Positions 54,060 to 64,000 of a stretch of 64,000 bases of DNA are shown in pieces. The translations under genes and the position numbers were made by a program. The stretch is from Larix kaempferi (Eukaryota; Streptophyta; Pinopsida; Pinales; Pinaceae), in contig BSBM01000602.1 of the NCBI GenBank assembly GCA_027924585.1, positions 6,509,501 through 6,573,500 on the forward strand, read 5' to 3'. Every line of letters starts with the position of its first letter. Position 1 is the first letter of the stretch. The notes beneath the pieces are model-generated. The model saw only the letters and a program-made list of their open reading frames with translations, was not told the DNA's origin and made no database searches.

Positions 54060-56130
54060 AGAGTGTCAAATTAAAATAAGACATTTAATGAAACTCATCA
54101 TAAATATATGGTTAAAAAAAATCTTAAACACTCAAAAAAAAAATCTCTAATAACATGATTGTTAAATTTTTAACATTGTAGCAATTGTCACATTGTGTGA
54201 GTCGTCGTTTCTACACATAAACTTATAGTATATTGGAATTTTCAAAGTTGCTTTATGATCAGTATCTTGATTTGTCATTTTTCCTTCCTCCTATTTGCTT
54301 ATGGTATATAAAATAAACCAATATTCTTTATGGTGGGTTGTCACTACTTCTACATAATATCTTCGTTTGTCATTTTGCCTTCTTCATATTTGTTTTTTGG
54401 TATATATAATAAATAAATTTTTTTTTATGGTGGGTTGTTACTACTTCTCCATAATATTAAACATAAAAGTTTGAAGGTTCATTTTTTTATTTGGATGGAT
54501 TTTATTTTAGTTGTTTTCTTGGTTTTTTTTGTGTAGCCTTGCAGTGTAATAAAGAAAAGAGTGGGATGGGGATGGTTTTGATTATAAGAAATGGAATGAT
54601 TGTTAATGAATGATTGGGATGTAAACTTAACATTAACACAAGGGAAAATTTGATTGCACTTTGGGGGTTGCTCTTTATTGCCTGGAAAAAAAAAACAGGT
54701 AACCTGCTTACAGGTAGTAGGAGACTCCCAGATGATTGTTGACTAGATATTTGGTAAATGCTCACTTCATATCTCCTTATTGGAATGGTGGAAAAGGTGC
54801 ATTAAACTGCTTCAAGAGACTTTTTTTCGGAAATTTCCTTCAAGCATATTTATAGGAATTTCAACAAGAAGGTGGATCTTCTATCTAAGAGCGATTTAGA
54901 TTCGGCTATAGGTGTCCTTTTTATTGAAGAGTTGGTACAATGAGTGATAACTAGCTCATATTCTCTCAACCTTTTTTTTATCAGAATTGTCTTTTATAGA
55001 TCAGCTGGTTTTGTTTATTTTGTTTCTCTCTTTCCTTGGATGTCTTTGTAGGGAAGGATCCCAATTAAACATGATATCATTTTTGTCTTATGTTATAGTT
55101 GGTTATATATGTATGTATGATTAATGCAGTACAATTATTATGCTTCATGAACATTTCCAAGATGTAGATGCCCTTTGTTGATATGATCAAATGATGTAAA
55201 AAAATACTTTAATTCTTAATGAATTACAAGTATTATTTTTTTTAAGTTGAAAAAAAATCCCAAACATGATGTCAAATTAGAAGAGAACTTTTAGTGGAAT
55301 TCAACATAAATCTAAATCTAAAAATTTCTTGCAACAACATTGTTGACACATATTTCTCACACATTATTAACATAGTGGCTTGGAATTTTCAAAACTACTT
55401 TGTGATTGCTATCTTGATTTGATTTGCACTTTTTCCTTCATTATATTTGTTTTTCATATGTAAAGCAAACCAATGTTCTTTATGGTGGATTGTCACTACT
55501 TCCACAATGTCAAATTAGAAGAAGACTTTTTCATATGTAAAGCAAACCAATGTTCTTTATGGTGGATTGTCACTACTTCCACAATGTGAAATTAGAAGAA
55601 GACTTTTGGTGAAGCTCAACATAACCCATAAAAATCTCAAACCATATGATTGATAAAATTTTAAAAAATCTCTAACCATATGACTGATAAAATTTTAATA
55701 ACATAACATTCGTAATGTTATATCATTATGCGTTAATTTGATGATTAACATAACATTCGTAATGTTATATCACTATGCGTTATGTTATATCATTATTTGT
55801 CATTCATAGAGACATGAAACTTTCAATGGCTTGACATGAAACTTTCAATGGATTGGAATTTTAAAAGTTGCTTTGCTATCACCGTCTTGACTTGACCCTT
55901 TTTCCTATGGATTGGTTTTTGGTGTTGAAAGAAAATTATGATCGGTTCTCAGTACTTCTACCTAATGTCAAATTAGAAGAGGACTTTCCACATAATGTCA
56001 ATTAGAAGAGGATTGATAAATTTTAACACTATAAGAATTTTCGCATCTTACATTTTTTATCCATCATTCTTGACACGTGAAATTTAGAGTAGCTTAGAAT
56101 TTTCAAAGTTTTTTTTGTGATCATTGTCTT
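54060..56130. repeat. Dispersed local repeat family, about five copies
   Basis: Copies near 54060-54440, 55265-55515, 55515-55600, 55790-55990 and 56030-56150 share TGTCAAATTAGAAGA, TTGGAATTTTCAAAGTTGC, TTGACTTGTCATTTTTCC and TTTATGGTGGATTGTCACTA. The 54.5-54.9 kb RNase H relic interrupts the family. Confidence 0.75.
54505..54945 (+). pseudogene. RNase H relic of a non-LTR element
   Basis: Read with frameshifts it gives SGMGMVLIIRNGMIV, then NINTRENLIALWGLLFIAWK (the NN-x-AE and helix region), then VVGDSQMIVD (GDS motif), then HIYRNFNKKVDLLSKSDLD (C-terminal Asp region). These are the ordered motifs of plant LINE RNase H domains. Stops and indels show it is ancient. It is too broken to appear as one long open frame. 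Confidence 0.65.
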
Positions 56131-56150
56131 GACTTGTGATTTTTTATAAC

Positions 56151-56535
56151 ATGATAGAATATCAATACCCACAACTTAATGATTATTATAAATATTGAGG
56201 AGGTTGTTGATTCAAACATTATTGGACATCCAACGATTTCGAATGGAAAAAATTGATTTTTTTTCGGCATGTTTTGAAAAAATACAACAATTTTTTTTAA
56301 AAATCCCGGTTACAATTGTCAAACTCCGAAATGTTGAGTGTCCAAGGTTTTTTGATGGTGTTAAATCCATTTCTACCTTCAAAATCGCGATTAAAACAAG
56401 GTTAAATTCAAATTTTGCAAAATAAAAAATGTTGGATTCCGTTGAAAAGCCCCTGTCCAGGCCAAATCATCGAATTTTTAGACAGCTCCATTAGACATCA
56501 CCTGCTTGTCCTCCTAATTACGACTCCGCGTCTAA
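56151..56535. other. AT-rich intergenic DNA
   Basis: Nothing recognised. Confidence 0.5.
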
Positions 56536-56539
56536 TGTA

Positions 56540-56854
56540 TTTGTGTTGCATTGTGGATCATAAATTCTCTATGTCCAAATGTGCACATGTGCTGAAAGAC
56601 AATACACACATAAAATGGTAAAACTCTAACACTTTATTCATTCAAAGAGTACCAATATATAGTACTCTCAAATATGCCACCTAGGTGAGAGATATTCTCT
56701 AGATCCTAACACCTATCATGGTGACTAGGCTAGGAAATCTTCTCCAAATCATTTAGAAACTTATCTAGGATAATTGACTATTATCCTAAATAATAATTAC
56801 AATAATGGTGACATTTAAACTATGTGATTGCTAATGTAAGCCATAAGGCTAGCA
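56540..56854 (-). repeat. Probable LTR remnant (3' LTR of a minus-strand element)
   Basis: Ends GGCTAGCA on the plus strand, next to TTCCCCCTCTC (56855-56866), which reads as a polypurine tract GAGAGGGGGAA on the minus strand. A TATATATTGG motif (about 56650) could be its TATA box. The far boundary is uncertain. Confidence 0.45.
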
Positions 56855-57218
56855 TTCCCCCTCTCAATCACAAGTTTGTGTATCTGTATCAACTAAGCAA
56901 TAAACACTAATGCCAAAGTTGATACGATGGATTTTTTAGAAGCCTTCCTTTGTGCTTCAATGAAAAATCTACCTATAAAACCGTTAATCTGAATGGTTCA
57001 TCTGAAATGAACTAAAATCCTGGAGTGAACAGCTGCCATGTCTGAACAATCCCTGTTTGCTTGACAATTTCATCATTTTCCAAGTGATTTAGCTAGAAGA
57101 GGCTGGCGTCTTCTGCTAATTGGTGAAGATCACCATGCTACAATCAATGAAGTGCTCTCTGAAATGAGCCATCAACATTGTTATGCATCGATTAACATCT
57201 AAATGCATCATGTATTTG

Positions 57219-57411
57219 AGTCTACCATCCATAGACTGTTGTTTTCATTAGTCTGCCATCTACAGACTATTTTGAGTTTGCCATCTGCAAACTATAGTTC
57301 TTTATCTGCAATTTTGGAGTTTGCCACCTACAAACTATTGTCTCCTTTTGGAGTTTGCCACCTGCAAACCATTGTTTCCTTTTGACATTTGGAGTCTGCC
57401 ATCTACAGACT
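57219..57411. repeat. Six mini-hairpins with covarying stems
   Basis: Six 19-nt units: AGTCTACCATCCATAGACT, AGTCTGCCATCTACAGACT (twice), AGTTTGCCATCTGCAAACT, AGTTTGCCACCTACAAACT and one with a final C. Stems AGTCTA/TAGACT, AGTCTG/CAGACT and AGTTTG/CAAACT change on both sides together. The array lies about 350 bp from the putative PPT. Confidence 0.85.
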
Positions 57412-57719
57412 TTTGTTTTGTTGTTCAAACTTGAAGTCTGATAACCATCATCAATATTTCCCCCTTTGTCAGCTGAAAGGTGAGAAGCTATGGGTTTTCA
57501 TGTGGTTTACCCTTAACCATTTCATCATTGTACCATATCTACTCCCCCCTTAAAAAGAAAGAGTGTTTTGTAAATGTACCCCCCCTTTAAGATGAAAGTG
57601 AGTACCATATAGATTTCAACTCAAAGTGGGCATGTGGAAACATCCACATGTTATCTTATCCCGTGAGGGCCATGCTCAAAAGCTACGCCATAAGGGGACC
57701 ACTAGAGTTATATTCTATC

Positions 57720-58650
57720 AAGTACAAAAAAGACTATTTGCTACAAGATGAGTCTTTACTCGAGATTGTACTCTTCGATAAGACTGATATAATTTCTTGG
57801 TTGTTGATGTCTATTGCTAAGGATTGATCCACCCATAGTGAATCTTTAATCTTGTAGGCTTGTTTCTCTTGGAATGATTTTTCTGATGAATGATTCTTCT
57901 TGCCACAATGTTGACAAGGATGGAGATCAAAACAATTTGTCTCAAATGACCAACTCGATGACATGTGGGCATTCAGGAATTTCTTCCATGTGATTTTCAT
58001 CAACATTTTGATTAGCTTCTTCATGGACTTTTTGATTGGATTCTTCATTTATGAATCATGCACTCACAAACTGAATTGGTTTGGAGTAGTCTGGTATATG
58101 AAAAGTCACATATTTTTCATATCCAAGTCCTTTTCTTTGCCTGTTGTATCTAATTTCTTCCCAAGGTCTGATGATGGGCTTCGAAAGATCATTTAGAAGT
58201 TGTTGCTTTGACATCAATTGAGGTTGATTTTCAGCATGTTGTTGAGTCTTTGAAATGTTTTCTTCATTGAACGCATGAACTATAGGTTCATGAATACCTT
58301 CATCTTCATCTTCATTTTCTCTGAAGTTGACTCACTGAATTTATTCTTCACTGAATGTTGATCACAATCATCATCTTCATCATCAAATAGAGGGTTGTGA
58401 TGAAGAAGGACTTGTTCAGATTACTTTACTGACTCGTCATTTTTGAGATTGCATATTTTATCATTGAGTAGTTGTGATTGTGCTTGAAGAAGTTGAACTT
58501 TTGCTTGCAACACTTGCAAACAAGTTACCACTAATTGAAGAATTGATTTGTTGAGAATCACTGTATTGTCTTCAGCAGTGATTATTAGAGTATTCAATAA
58601 CTCTAACAATTCTCGACTTCGCTCCATTTGTAAATAATTGATCTTCATGC
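57720..58650 (-). pseudogene. Gag-like relic with coiled coil, G-patch-like motif and zinc-knuckle remnant
   Basis: Minus-strand pieces in order: a Leu/Gln-rich coiled coil (58648-58421), an acidic stretch (DDEDDD), KGLGYEKYVTFHIPDYSKPI (G-patch-like GLGY), a stop, then PCQHCGKKNHSSEKSF, a CCHC knuckle whose last Cys is Ser. It resembles nucleocapsid-type proteins of LTR elements, but the lineage is not clear. No protease, RT or integrase lies between it and the putative 3' LTR. Confidence 0.55.
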
Positions 58651-58689
58651 TCGCTTGATCTCTCTCGCTTGGATTGATTTGTTTTCACT

Positions 58690-59400
58690 CTCGCTTGTAC
58701 TTGACACTTTCACACTTGCATATATGTCACACTCTATTGAGATTTTATGACAATTTTAGGGTGTCGGGTTCAACCGAAAATGCACCTCAAAATACTATTT
58801 TTACAATGATTTGAATCAATGAAGAGTTTTCTTGCAACAATATTTAAAGATTTGAAGAGTGTCGGTTTCAACCGAAAATGCACTCAATTACAAATTCAAG
58901 TTGACTTGATTTCAAAAATACAAGTAAACTTACAAAGAAAACTATTTGCAAGTTATCTTTGATTGTGAATTTGAAGTTTGAACTTGATCTTCAAATTTGA
59001 ATTTGTTGTTGGCATTTTGACTCCTTGAATCGTTCACTTGCTTCTTTAACAATGCTTGACTATATGTGCTTGAAAATGCTTTGATTTATCCTTTGATTTG
59101 ATGGAGCTTATTTCTTGTGCTTGTTGAATGATCTTTTTATGATGCCTTTCATGTATGCAACAAGAAATTACAAGGATAGATTTTGCATGTCAAAAAATAG
59201 ACACACAAAAAGAGTCATTTGAGACAACAACCACCATCCACAAGAACAATGTCTTTAGACCCCCTTATTCAATTTCGAGACAGGCCAAGGACATATCCAC
59301 GACCACAAAATTGATCTTTTTATTAAAAACTTTGATACATTTACTTTCACTACTCGAGAGTTTCTACTTTGATTTTTACATGCTCAAAATTCCTCAAATT
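58690..59400 (-). other. Noncoding region upstream of the gag-like relic
   Basis: A short direct repeat (GTGTCGG-TTCAACCGAAAATGCAC at about 58761 and 58860). No LTR or PBS found. Confidence 0.4.
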
Positions 59401-59409
59401 CCTCCTTGA

Positions 59410-60770
59410 TTTTTTTTTTTTTCCAGAGATCTCCCCTAAGCAAACAGACTTGGGCTTCTAGGTTCAATAATTGCAAATGGAGTTCAAGGGAGCGGCTGCC
59501 CTTCCCACGAGGAGAATCCATATTGACCAGACCCCCAATGTCATTGACAACATGCTTCCAATTCTTGCTGCCCAAATCACCAGGACTACCACAAAACTAT
59601 TGACGAGTTGCACCATTACCAATTTCACAGGGGGTCGAGAGAAATCCAAAGACCGGATTCTTTCCAGAGACGAAACCGTAGCCGGGAAATAGGACAGGTC
59701 CCCTGTTTCCCTGGCCATGACCAGCCAGCCTCAAGGGGCACCCATCCTCCTCCGCTGCCAGGATCATTTGCTTTGGGATGACTGTAGGAGGCCAACTTTG
59801 ACACACCCCCCCCTAGAAGACTCATTGCCGCCATTACCGTGAAAGATGTCGAAGAGGTAACGTTTCTTACCATCATTTCCAGCCCCCCCCAGTAGTCCCC
59901 TGATCATTCCTCCTACATTTTCTACAATGCAGAGTAGGGGGGCACTGATTGCATTCCTCCATAGTTAGCCAAAACAACAGGCTTATGGGAACTACACTGA
60001 AGGGAAAGACACAGACAGGAGTAGAGAACGAGAAGCAGGAAAGTAGGAGAGTTCGCAGGGTGCAAAGAGCTCCACCACCCTGCAAGAAATAGCCACTCAC
60101 CACCTTGGGGATCATCTGCATTAAAATACCGCATGCGAGACAGGTGCTGCTTGCCAGGGGTGGCCGCCAATTCAGGCGAGGGGACATTTGAAGGGAGCGG
60201 GAGAATCTAGAGAGGATATGGGGAGTTAATGAGCTCCTCGAGTGCAAGGGGATGGAGAAGTTAGGGAGGCAGAACACGGGGTTAGACAAGAGATTAAGGC
60301 ACCCAGACATCAACCTTAAGGATACCATTGAAAATAGGGAGACCACAATTCAAACCTGCTCCAATATTAGCCATAGTGTCAACACTTTGGTTTCTTTGCC
60401 TAAGGATGTGTAGGAAGGATAGGGAGTGAAATTCTTTGGCCGAGAAAATGAAGTGCTGATGCATCGTGGAGAGTGGTTTTCGACGCAAATTGACTAAAGC
60501 CCTTACTTCTCTGATCACCAACATAGAATCTCCAAAGACCACTAGGTCCTTAACATCTTTTCTCCTTGCAGTGTCCATCCCTTTTATCACTGCTAACCAC
60601 TCTGCTTCATTATTCTAGTTCTTCTTCCAATTCCCCAGGCAAAGTCATCCACTTTGTTTCCTTCGGAGTCTATGAGGACTCCCCCTGCACCTGCCAACCT
60701 GGTTACATAATGACACTTGATTTTTCTATCTATTCTCATTTTCATGCCAACAAATATTGAGTTTTTTTTC
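59410..60770 (-). mobile_element. 5'-truncated LINE with RNase H domain
   Basis: A T13 run (59410-59422) marks the poly(A) tail. The RNase H reads, with one frameshift near 60610: GAGGVLIDSEGNK, NNEAEWLAVIKGMD, VVFGDSMLVIRE, FLHILRQRNQSVDTMANIG. It is clearly related to the RNase H of the large LINE (WGIRRKTNNEVEWLGLIKG). The first Asp region is lost at the truncation. No TSD was found by eye. Confidence 0.78.
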
Positions 60771-61608
60771 CTAAGAAATATATACATCCAATTCAATTAA
60801 AAAATTAAACTTGACATAAAATCTAAATGAAACAATGAATATTCTTAAGCAAGGCCTTCTCGATTCCCTCTGTCACTTATAGTAATATGTACAAATCCAC
60901 ATGGGTTTTCTTGGTTATTGTATACTTGTGGATGAAACATTCATTGCATAACCAACCTAAAATCAAACAATTTGGGCTTCAAACAACATAATATCTCTCG
61001 ATGAAATTTAAAGAATTTGTGATAGAACATGTGAAGAATTCATAAGCATGAACATTACCAACAAAAACAATATCTTTTTTTGCACGATGAAGTAGTTGTT
61101 TGATTGCTTCTTTCATGCCAACATTGTCACCTTAATGAGTAGTGTTTGTTTATACTAGGGCGCATGAATTAGAGTAATAAGCTAGGGAGTCCAGTGCATG
61201 TTGGCAATTTTGATAAAGAAAAACTTGCTTAGCAATACATAGAAAATTAGGCTAACATCATTGATTCCATCCAGTGTTCTACTCATGAGGAAAAATTTCT
61301 TCTATCACATAGGTATGAACATGGATTGAAATATTTGACTCACTAAATTAACTATCGTTACTAGTTGTGTATTTGTATTATGAATGGCAATGACATTATA
61401 GAATATGCAAGCATGAAAGTAATGCAGAGGCATAGAGATGGTTGATGTAAAGAGGTGGTAAAGAGGAGCAACAAGTTTGGGGATGGTTGCAACAAAGAGG
61501 GGTGAAGAAAGGGGGAGGGGGTGTTTAGTTCAATTCCCATGGATTTGTAGTGGATAATTGCACGTTCATTCAAAGTGCAAAGATAAAAAAACACAGATTT
61601 GAGCTATT
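60771..61608. other. AT-rich intergenic DNA
   Basis: Nothing recognised. Confidence 0.5.
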
Positions 61609-61935
61609 GTGATTTGTTATAGGTGTATTTCTTTTGACAAGTGGAAGTTGATGGAGATAGCAACAAATTATTATAGACATATTACTTCCCACAAGTGGAA
61701 GTCAATGGAGATGACAACAAATTATTATAGACATATTTCTTCCCACAAATGGAATTCAATAGAGATGACAACATATTATTGTAGACATATTACTTCCCAT
61801 AAGTAGAGGTTGATGGAGATGGCAATAGATTATTGTAGACTTATTACTTCCTACAAGCAGTAGTTGACGAAGATGACAACATATTATCGTGGATGTATTG
61901 CTTCCCGCAAGTAGAAATTGATGGAAATCGCAACA
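61609..61935. repeat. Tandem repeat, 63-66 bp unit, five copies
   Basis: Units share TATTACTTCCCACAAGTGGA, GAGATGACAACAAATTATTA and TAGACATATT. A 65-aa frame across the first three units is a by-product of the unit length. Confidence 0.85.
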
Positions 61936-62830
61936 AAACTAAGAAACATTAGTAATCAATATGCATAGTGTAAGTGTCAAAGCATATGAATTTAATGAAC
62001 CATGTCAATGATTTATTGTTTTGCAACATATGATACTAAATAAATCTTTTTATTCCTAAGGGTTAGCTCATGTAGTCATAGGACAGAAGTGAGATCTTTT
62101 TCCCCAAAGTTGAGGAGGCCACGAGTTCAATTCTCTTGGTCTCCCCAACTTAGGTTTTATAATTAAGGTTGATAGTTTACCTGTTTACCATCCATGAATT
62201 GTAAGAACTACTTAAGATTTTTCACAAAATTATTCCTTGTAAAAAAAAGATAAAGTTTTCATCCAATCTTCCCACACAATAAAATAATAAAACGATAATT
62301 TTAACTAAAACTTAAATTAAATACTTTTAAAAAATTTATATAGATCAATGAATTTTTTTTTTGGAAAAAAAAACACAATTTATTTATATTAAAATAAACC
62401 ATATTTGCATAAATAAATATATCTTCCTGCCATAATATGTAACACATTGTATATATAGAGAGAATAATAATCATAATACCCAACATTCACTATAAAATGG
62501 CAACGCCTTTTTCCATTACTTCATGATCATAAACTATAAACTAACCAATATGTAAACTCTAAAACAAACATAGATAATTCAACCAACACATAGAGAGTGC
62601 ACCATAATTTTACCATGTTATGCATTTGCTTCATATGCATGTCATGGAAAGCAAAATAATGACAATGCTCAATTTAGTGTACCTTCTAAGGCAAGGTGTT
62701 ACTTTCACATGTTCTTAATTTCTCTAATCATACCTATGGAATCATAGTAGGTGTCATTCAATTCACTAAACAAGCCACTCGAAGGTTTGAATTATATAAT
62801 TCTAAATATCATATCTCACTTTTTTTCTTT
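61936..62830. other. AT-rich intergenic DNA
   Basis: Nothing recognised. Confidence 0.5.
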
Positions 62831-62834
62831 TTTC

Positions 62835-62949
62835 TTTGAATAAATTTTCTAATGTATTTAAAAGAAAAACTAATTTTTTATTAATGTATTTAAAAGAAAA
62901 ACTAATTTTTTATTAATGTATTTTTAAAAAATTGAAACTAATTTCTCAT

Positions 62950-62981
<32 letters not shown>

Positions 62982-62985
62982 TTTT
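62835..62985. repeat. 37-bp tandem duplication followed by a (TA)n microsatellite
   Basis: AATGTATTTAAAAGAAAAAC repeated, then about 14 TA units at 62954-62981. Confidence 0.85.
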
Positions 62986-63515
62986 ATATTTTTTTTTATT
63001 GTAAAGATGATAGATGATATTTAAAGTAAATTGGATTTTTCAAGTTGAAGACTAAGTTAAAAGTAAATCATTAGTTAAAAAAAAAGCAAGCGTAGGAGAC
63101 TAACCTCAATAAACATAGGGATAAAATTTATTTATGAGAATTATACATTAGAATTTATGAGTTTTTGGAATTGCTAAATTTAACACATAACTGTATATAA
63201 TATTTACAAACATAATTTACCATTTTATCATTTAAAATACAACAATATGTATAACCATAATCAATTTGCATGTAAACCATGAAACCAAATCAAGAATCAA
63301 TGAAAAAAGGAAGGAGTAGGTAACAATTATGGACTTACAAATGGTATGACAAAGATAGGTAGACCATGGAGGGACCACTCTCCTCCCAACCAATTCCTTG
63401 GTTGGAACGTTCTAAAATGAAATTTAATTTTAGATTAAAAATACAATTTTCATTTGAAGAATTCAAACAACACCAAATTAACATATTAATATAAATTTTA
63501 TTTCTTTATTTTATT
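62986..63515. other. AT-rich intergenic DNA
   Basis: Nothing recognised. Confidence 0.5.
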
Positions 63516-63536
63516 AAATAAACTATTAAAATATCT

Positions 63537-63593
63537 TATACACTACCAAAAATGTATTAACTATTTATACACTACCAAAAATGTAATAACTAA
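63537..63593. repeat. Short tandem duplication (TATACACTACCAAAAATGTA)
   Basis: Two adjacent copies, 27-28 bp apart. Confidence 0.8.
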
Positions 63594-63781
63594 TTTTCAA
63601 CGTGGTGAAATGATTTTAGAGAGAACTTAATTTCGTTAATCATACCTATGGAATCAACCCGTGAATACAAGTCCGTGTATGCCCACATCAAAAACGAAGA
63701 TTGTATGGCTGCATGTTCTCGGATCGAAGGTTGGAAGCGTGAACCCTATCATGGAGATGGCCAGATCAATTATATGGTTGC

Positions 63782-63880
63782 AGATGCGTGAGCCCTAATG
63801 TGGAGATCAAAGGTTTTATGGCTACAGATGCCCCATTAAACCTTCTATCTCGACACTAGGGCTCACGCATATGCGAAAGC
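63782..63880. repeat. Inverted repeat, 16-bp arms
   Basis: TGCGTGAGCCCTAATG (about 63784) and CACTAGGGCTCACGCA (about 63864) are reverse complements with one mismatch, about 65 bases apart. Possibly a decayed foldback element; ends not defined. Confidence 0.6.
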
Positions 63881-64000
63881 TGGTTTTCAACAATCTCGGG
63901 ATGAAGCAAGGGCATTTGAAGTGATTGATCCAATAGCATGCAAAGAACAGTGAGGCTTCAATTTGGATCTAAAGTTTAAATTAGGCGCCTGCGTTCCTTA

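Noticed and set aside
54502-54765. 87-aa minus-strand frame
   Set aside because: It is antisense to the better supported plus-strand RNase H relic.
59873-60346. 157-aa minus-strand frame as an independent gene
   Set aside because: It falls between the RNase H and poly(A) of the truncated LINE and has no recognisable domain.
61609-61806. 65-aa repeat protein (HKWKSMEMTTNYYRHI)
   Set aside because: Product of a 63-66 bp tandem repeat; too short and without start context.

Overview
This 64 kb window looks like seed-plant nuclear DNA from a large, repeat-bloated genome. The evidence is nested Ty3/gypsy, Ty1/copia and LINE (L1) retrotransposons with GT-AG introns, poly(A) tails and long AT-rich intergenic DNA. 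A gymnosperm or similarly giant genome is my guess, but the sequence alone does not prove it. I see no conventional host gene, tRNA, rRNA or CRISPR array.

The layout is a set of insertions inside insertions, which can be ordered from target-site duplications (TSDs) and split reading frames. At the left, a Tat-like gypsy element (1-12331, minus strand, its 3' end beyond the window) sits inside a copia element of which only the 5' part (12332-14456) is in the window. Next comes a short stretch of host DNA (14457-15225). An L1-type LINE (15245-48025, minus strand) follows, with a matching 16-19 bp TSD at both ends. A 25.5 kb Athila-like gypsy element (17514-43011, plus strand, perfect CAAAG TSD) split the LINE's ORF2. 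Two further copia elements entered the Athila element: copia-2 (20011-26963, in gag) and copia-3 (33024-39841, in ORF3). From 48045 on, the window is mainly AT-rich intergenic DNA with tandem repeats. It also holds a plus-strand RNase H relic near 54.7 kb, a decayed gag-like element (56.5-58.7 kb) and a 5'-truncated LINE (59.4-60.8 kb).

Almost every retroelement reading frame is broken by nonsense codons, often TGA or TAG where CGA, CAG or TGG is expected, or by frameshifts. The exception is an antisense, intron-containing plant-mobile-domain (PMD) gene at 494-1907 inside the Tat element, which is fully open across two exons.

The most unusual signals are these. (1) Arrays of tiny hairpins with covarying stems lie near the 3' ends of copia-2, copia-3 and an unrelated relic. 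(2) The PMD gene stays intact inside a decayed element. (3) A 113-bp segment with GTAAG...TATAG ends is present in copia-3 and exactly absent from copia-1 and copia-2, as if those copies came from spliced RNA. (4) A TAATG junction joins the LINE's ORF1 and ORF2. (5) Related CpG-rich palindromic arrays lie in both untranslated ends of the Tat element.
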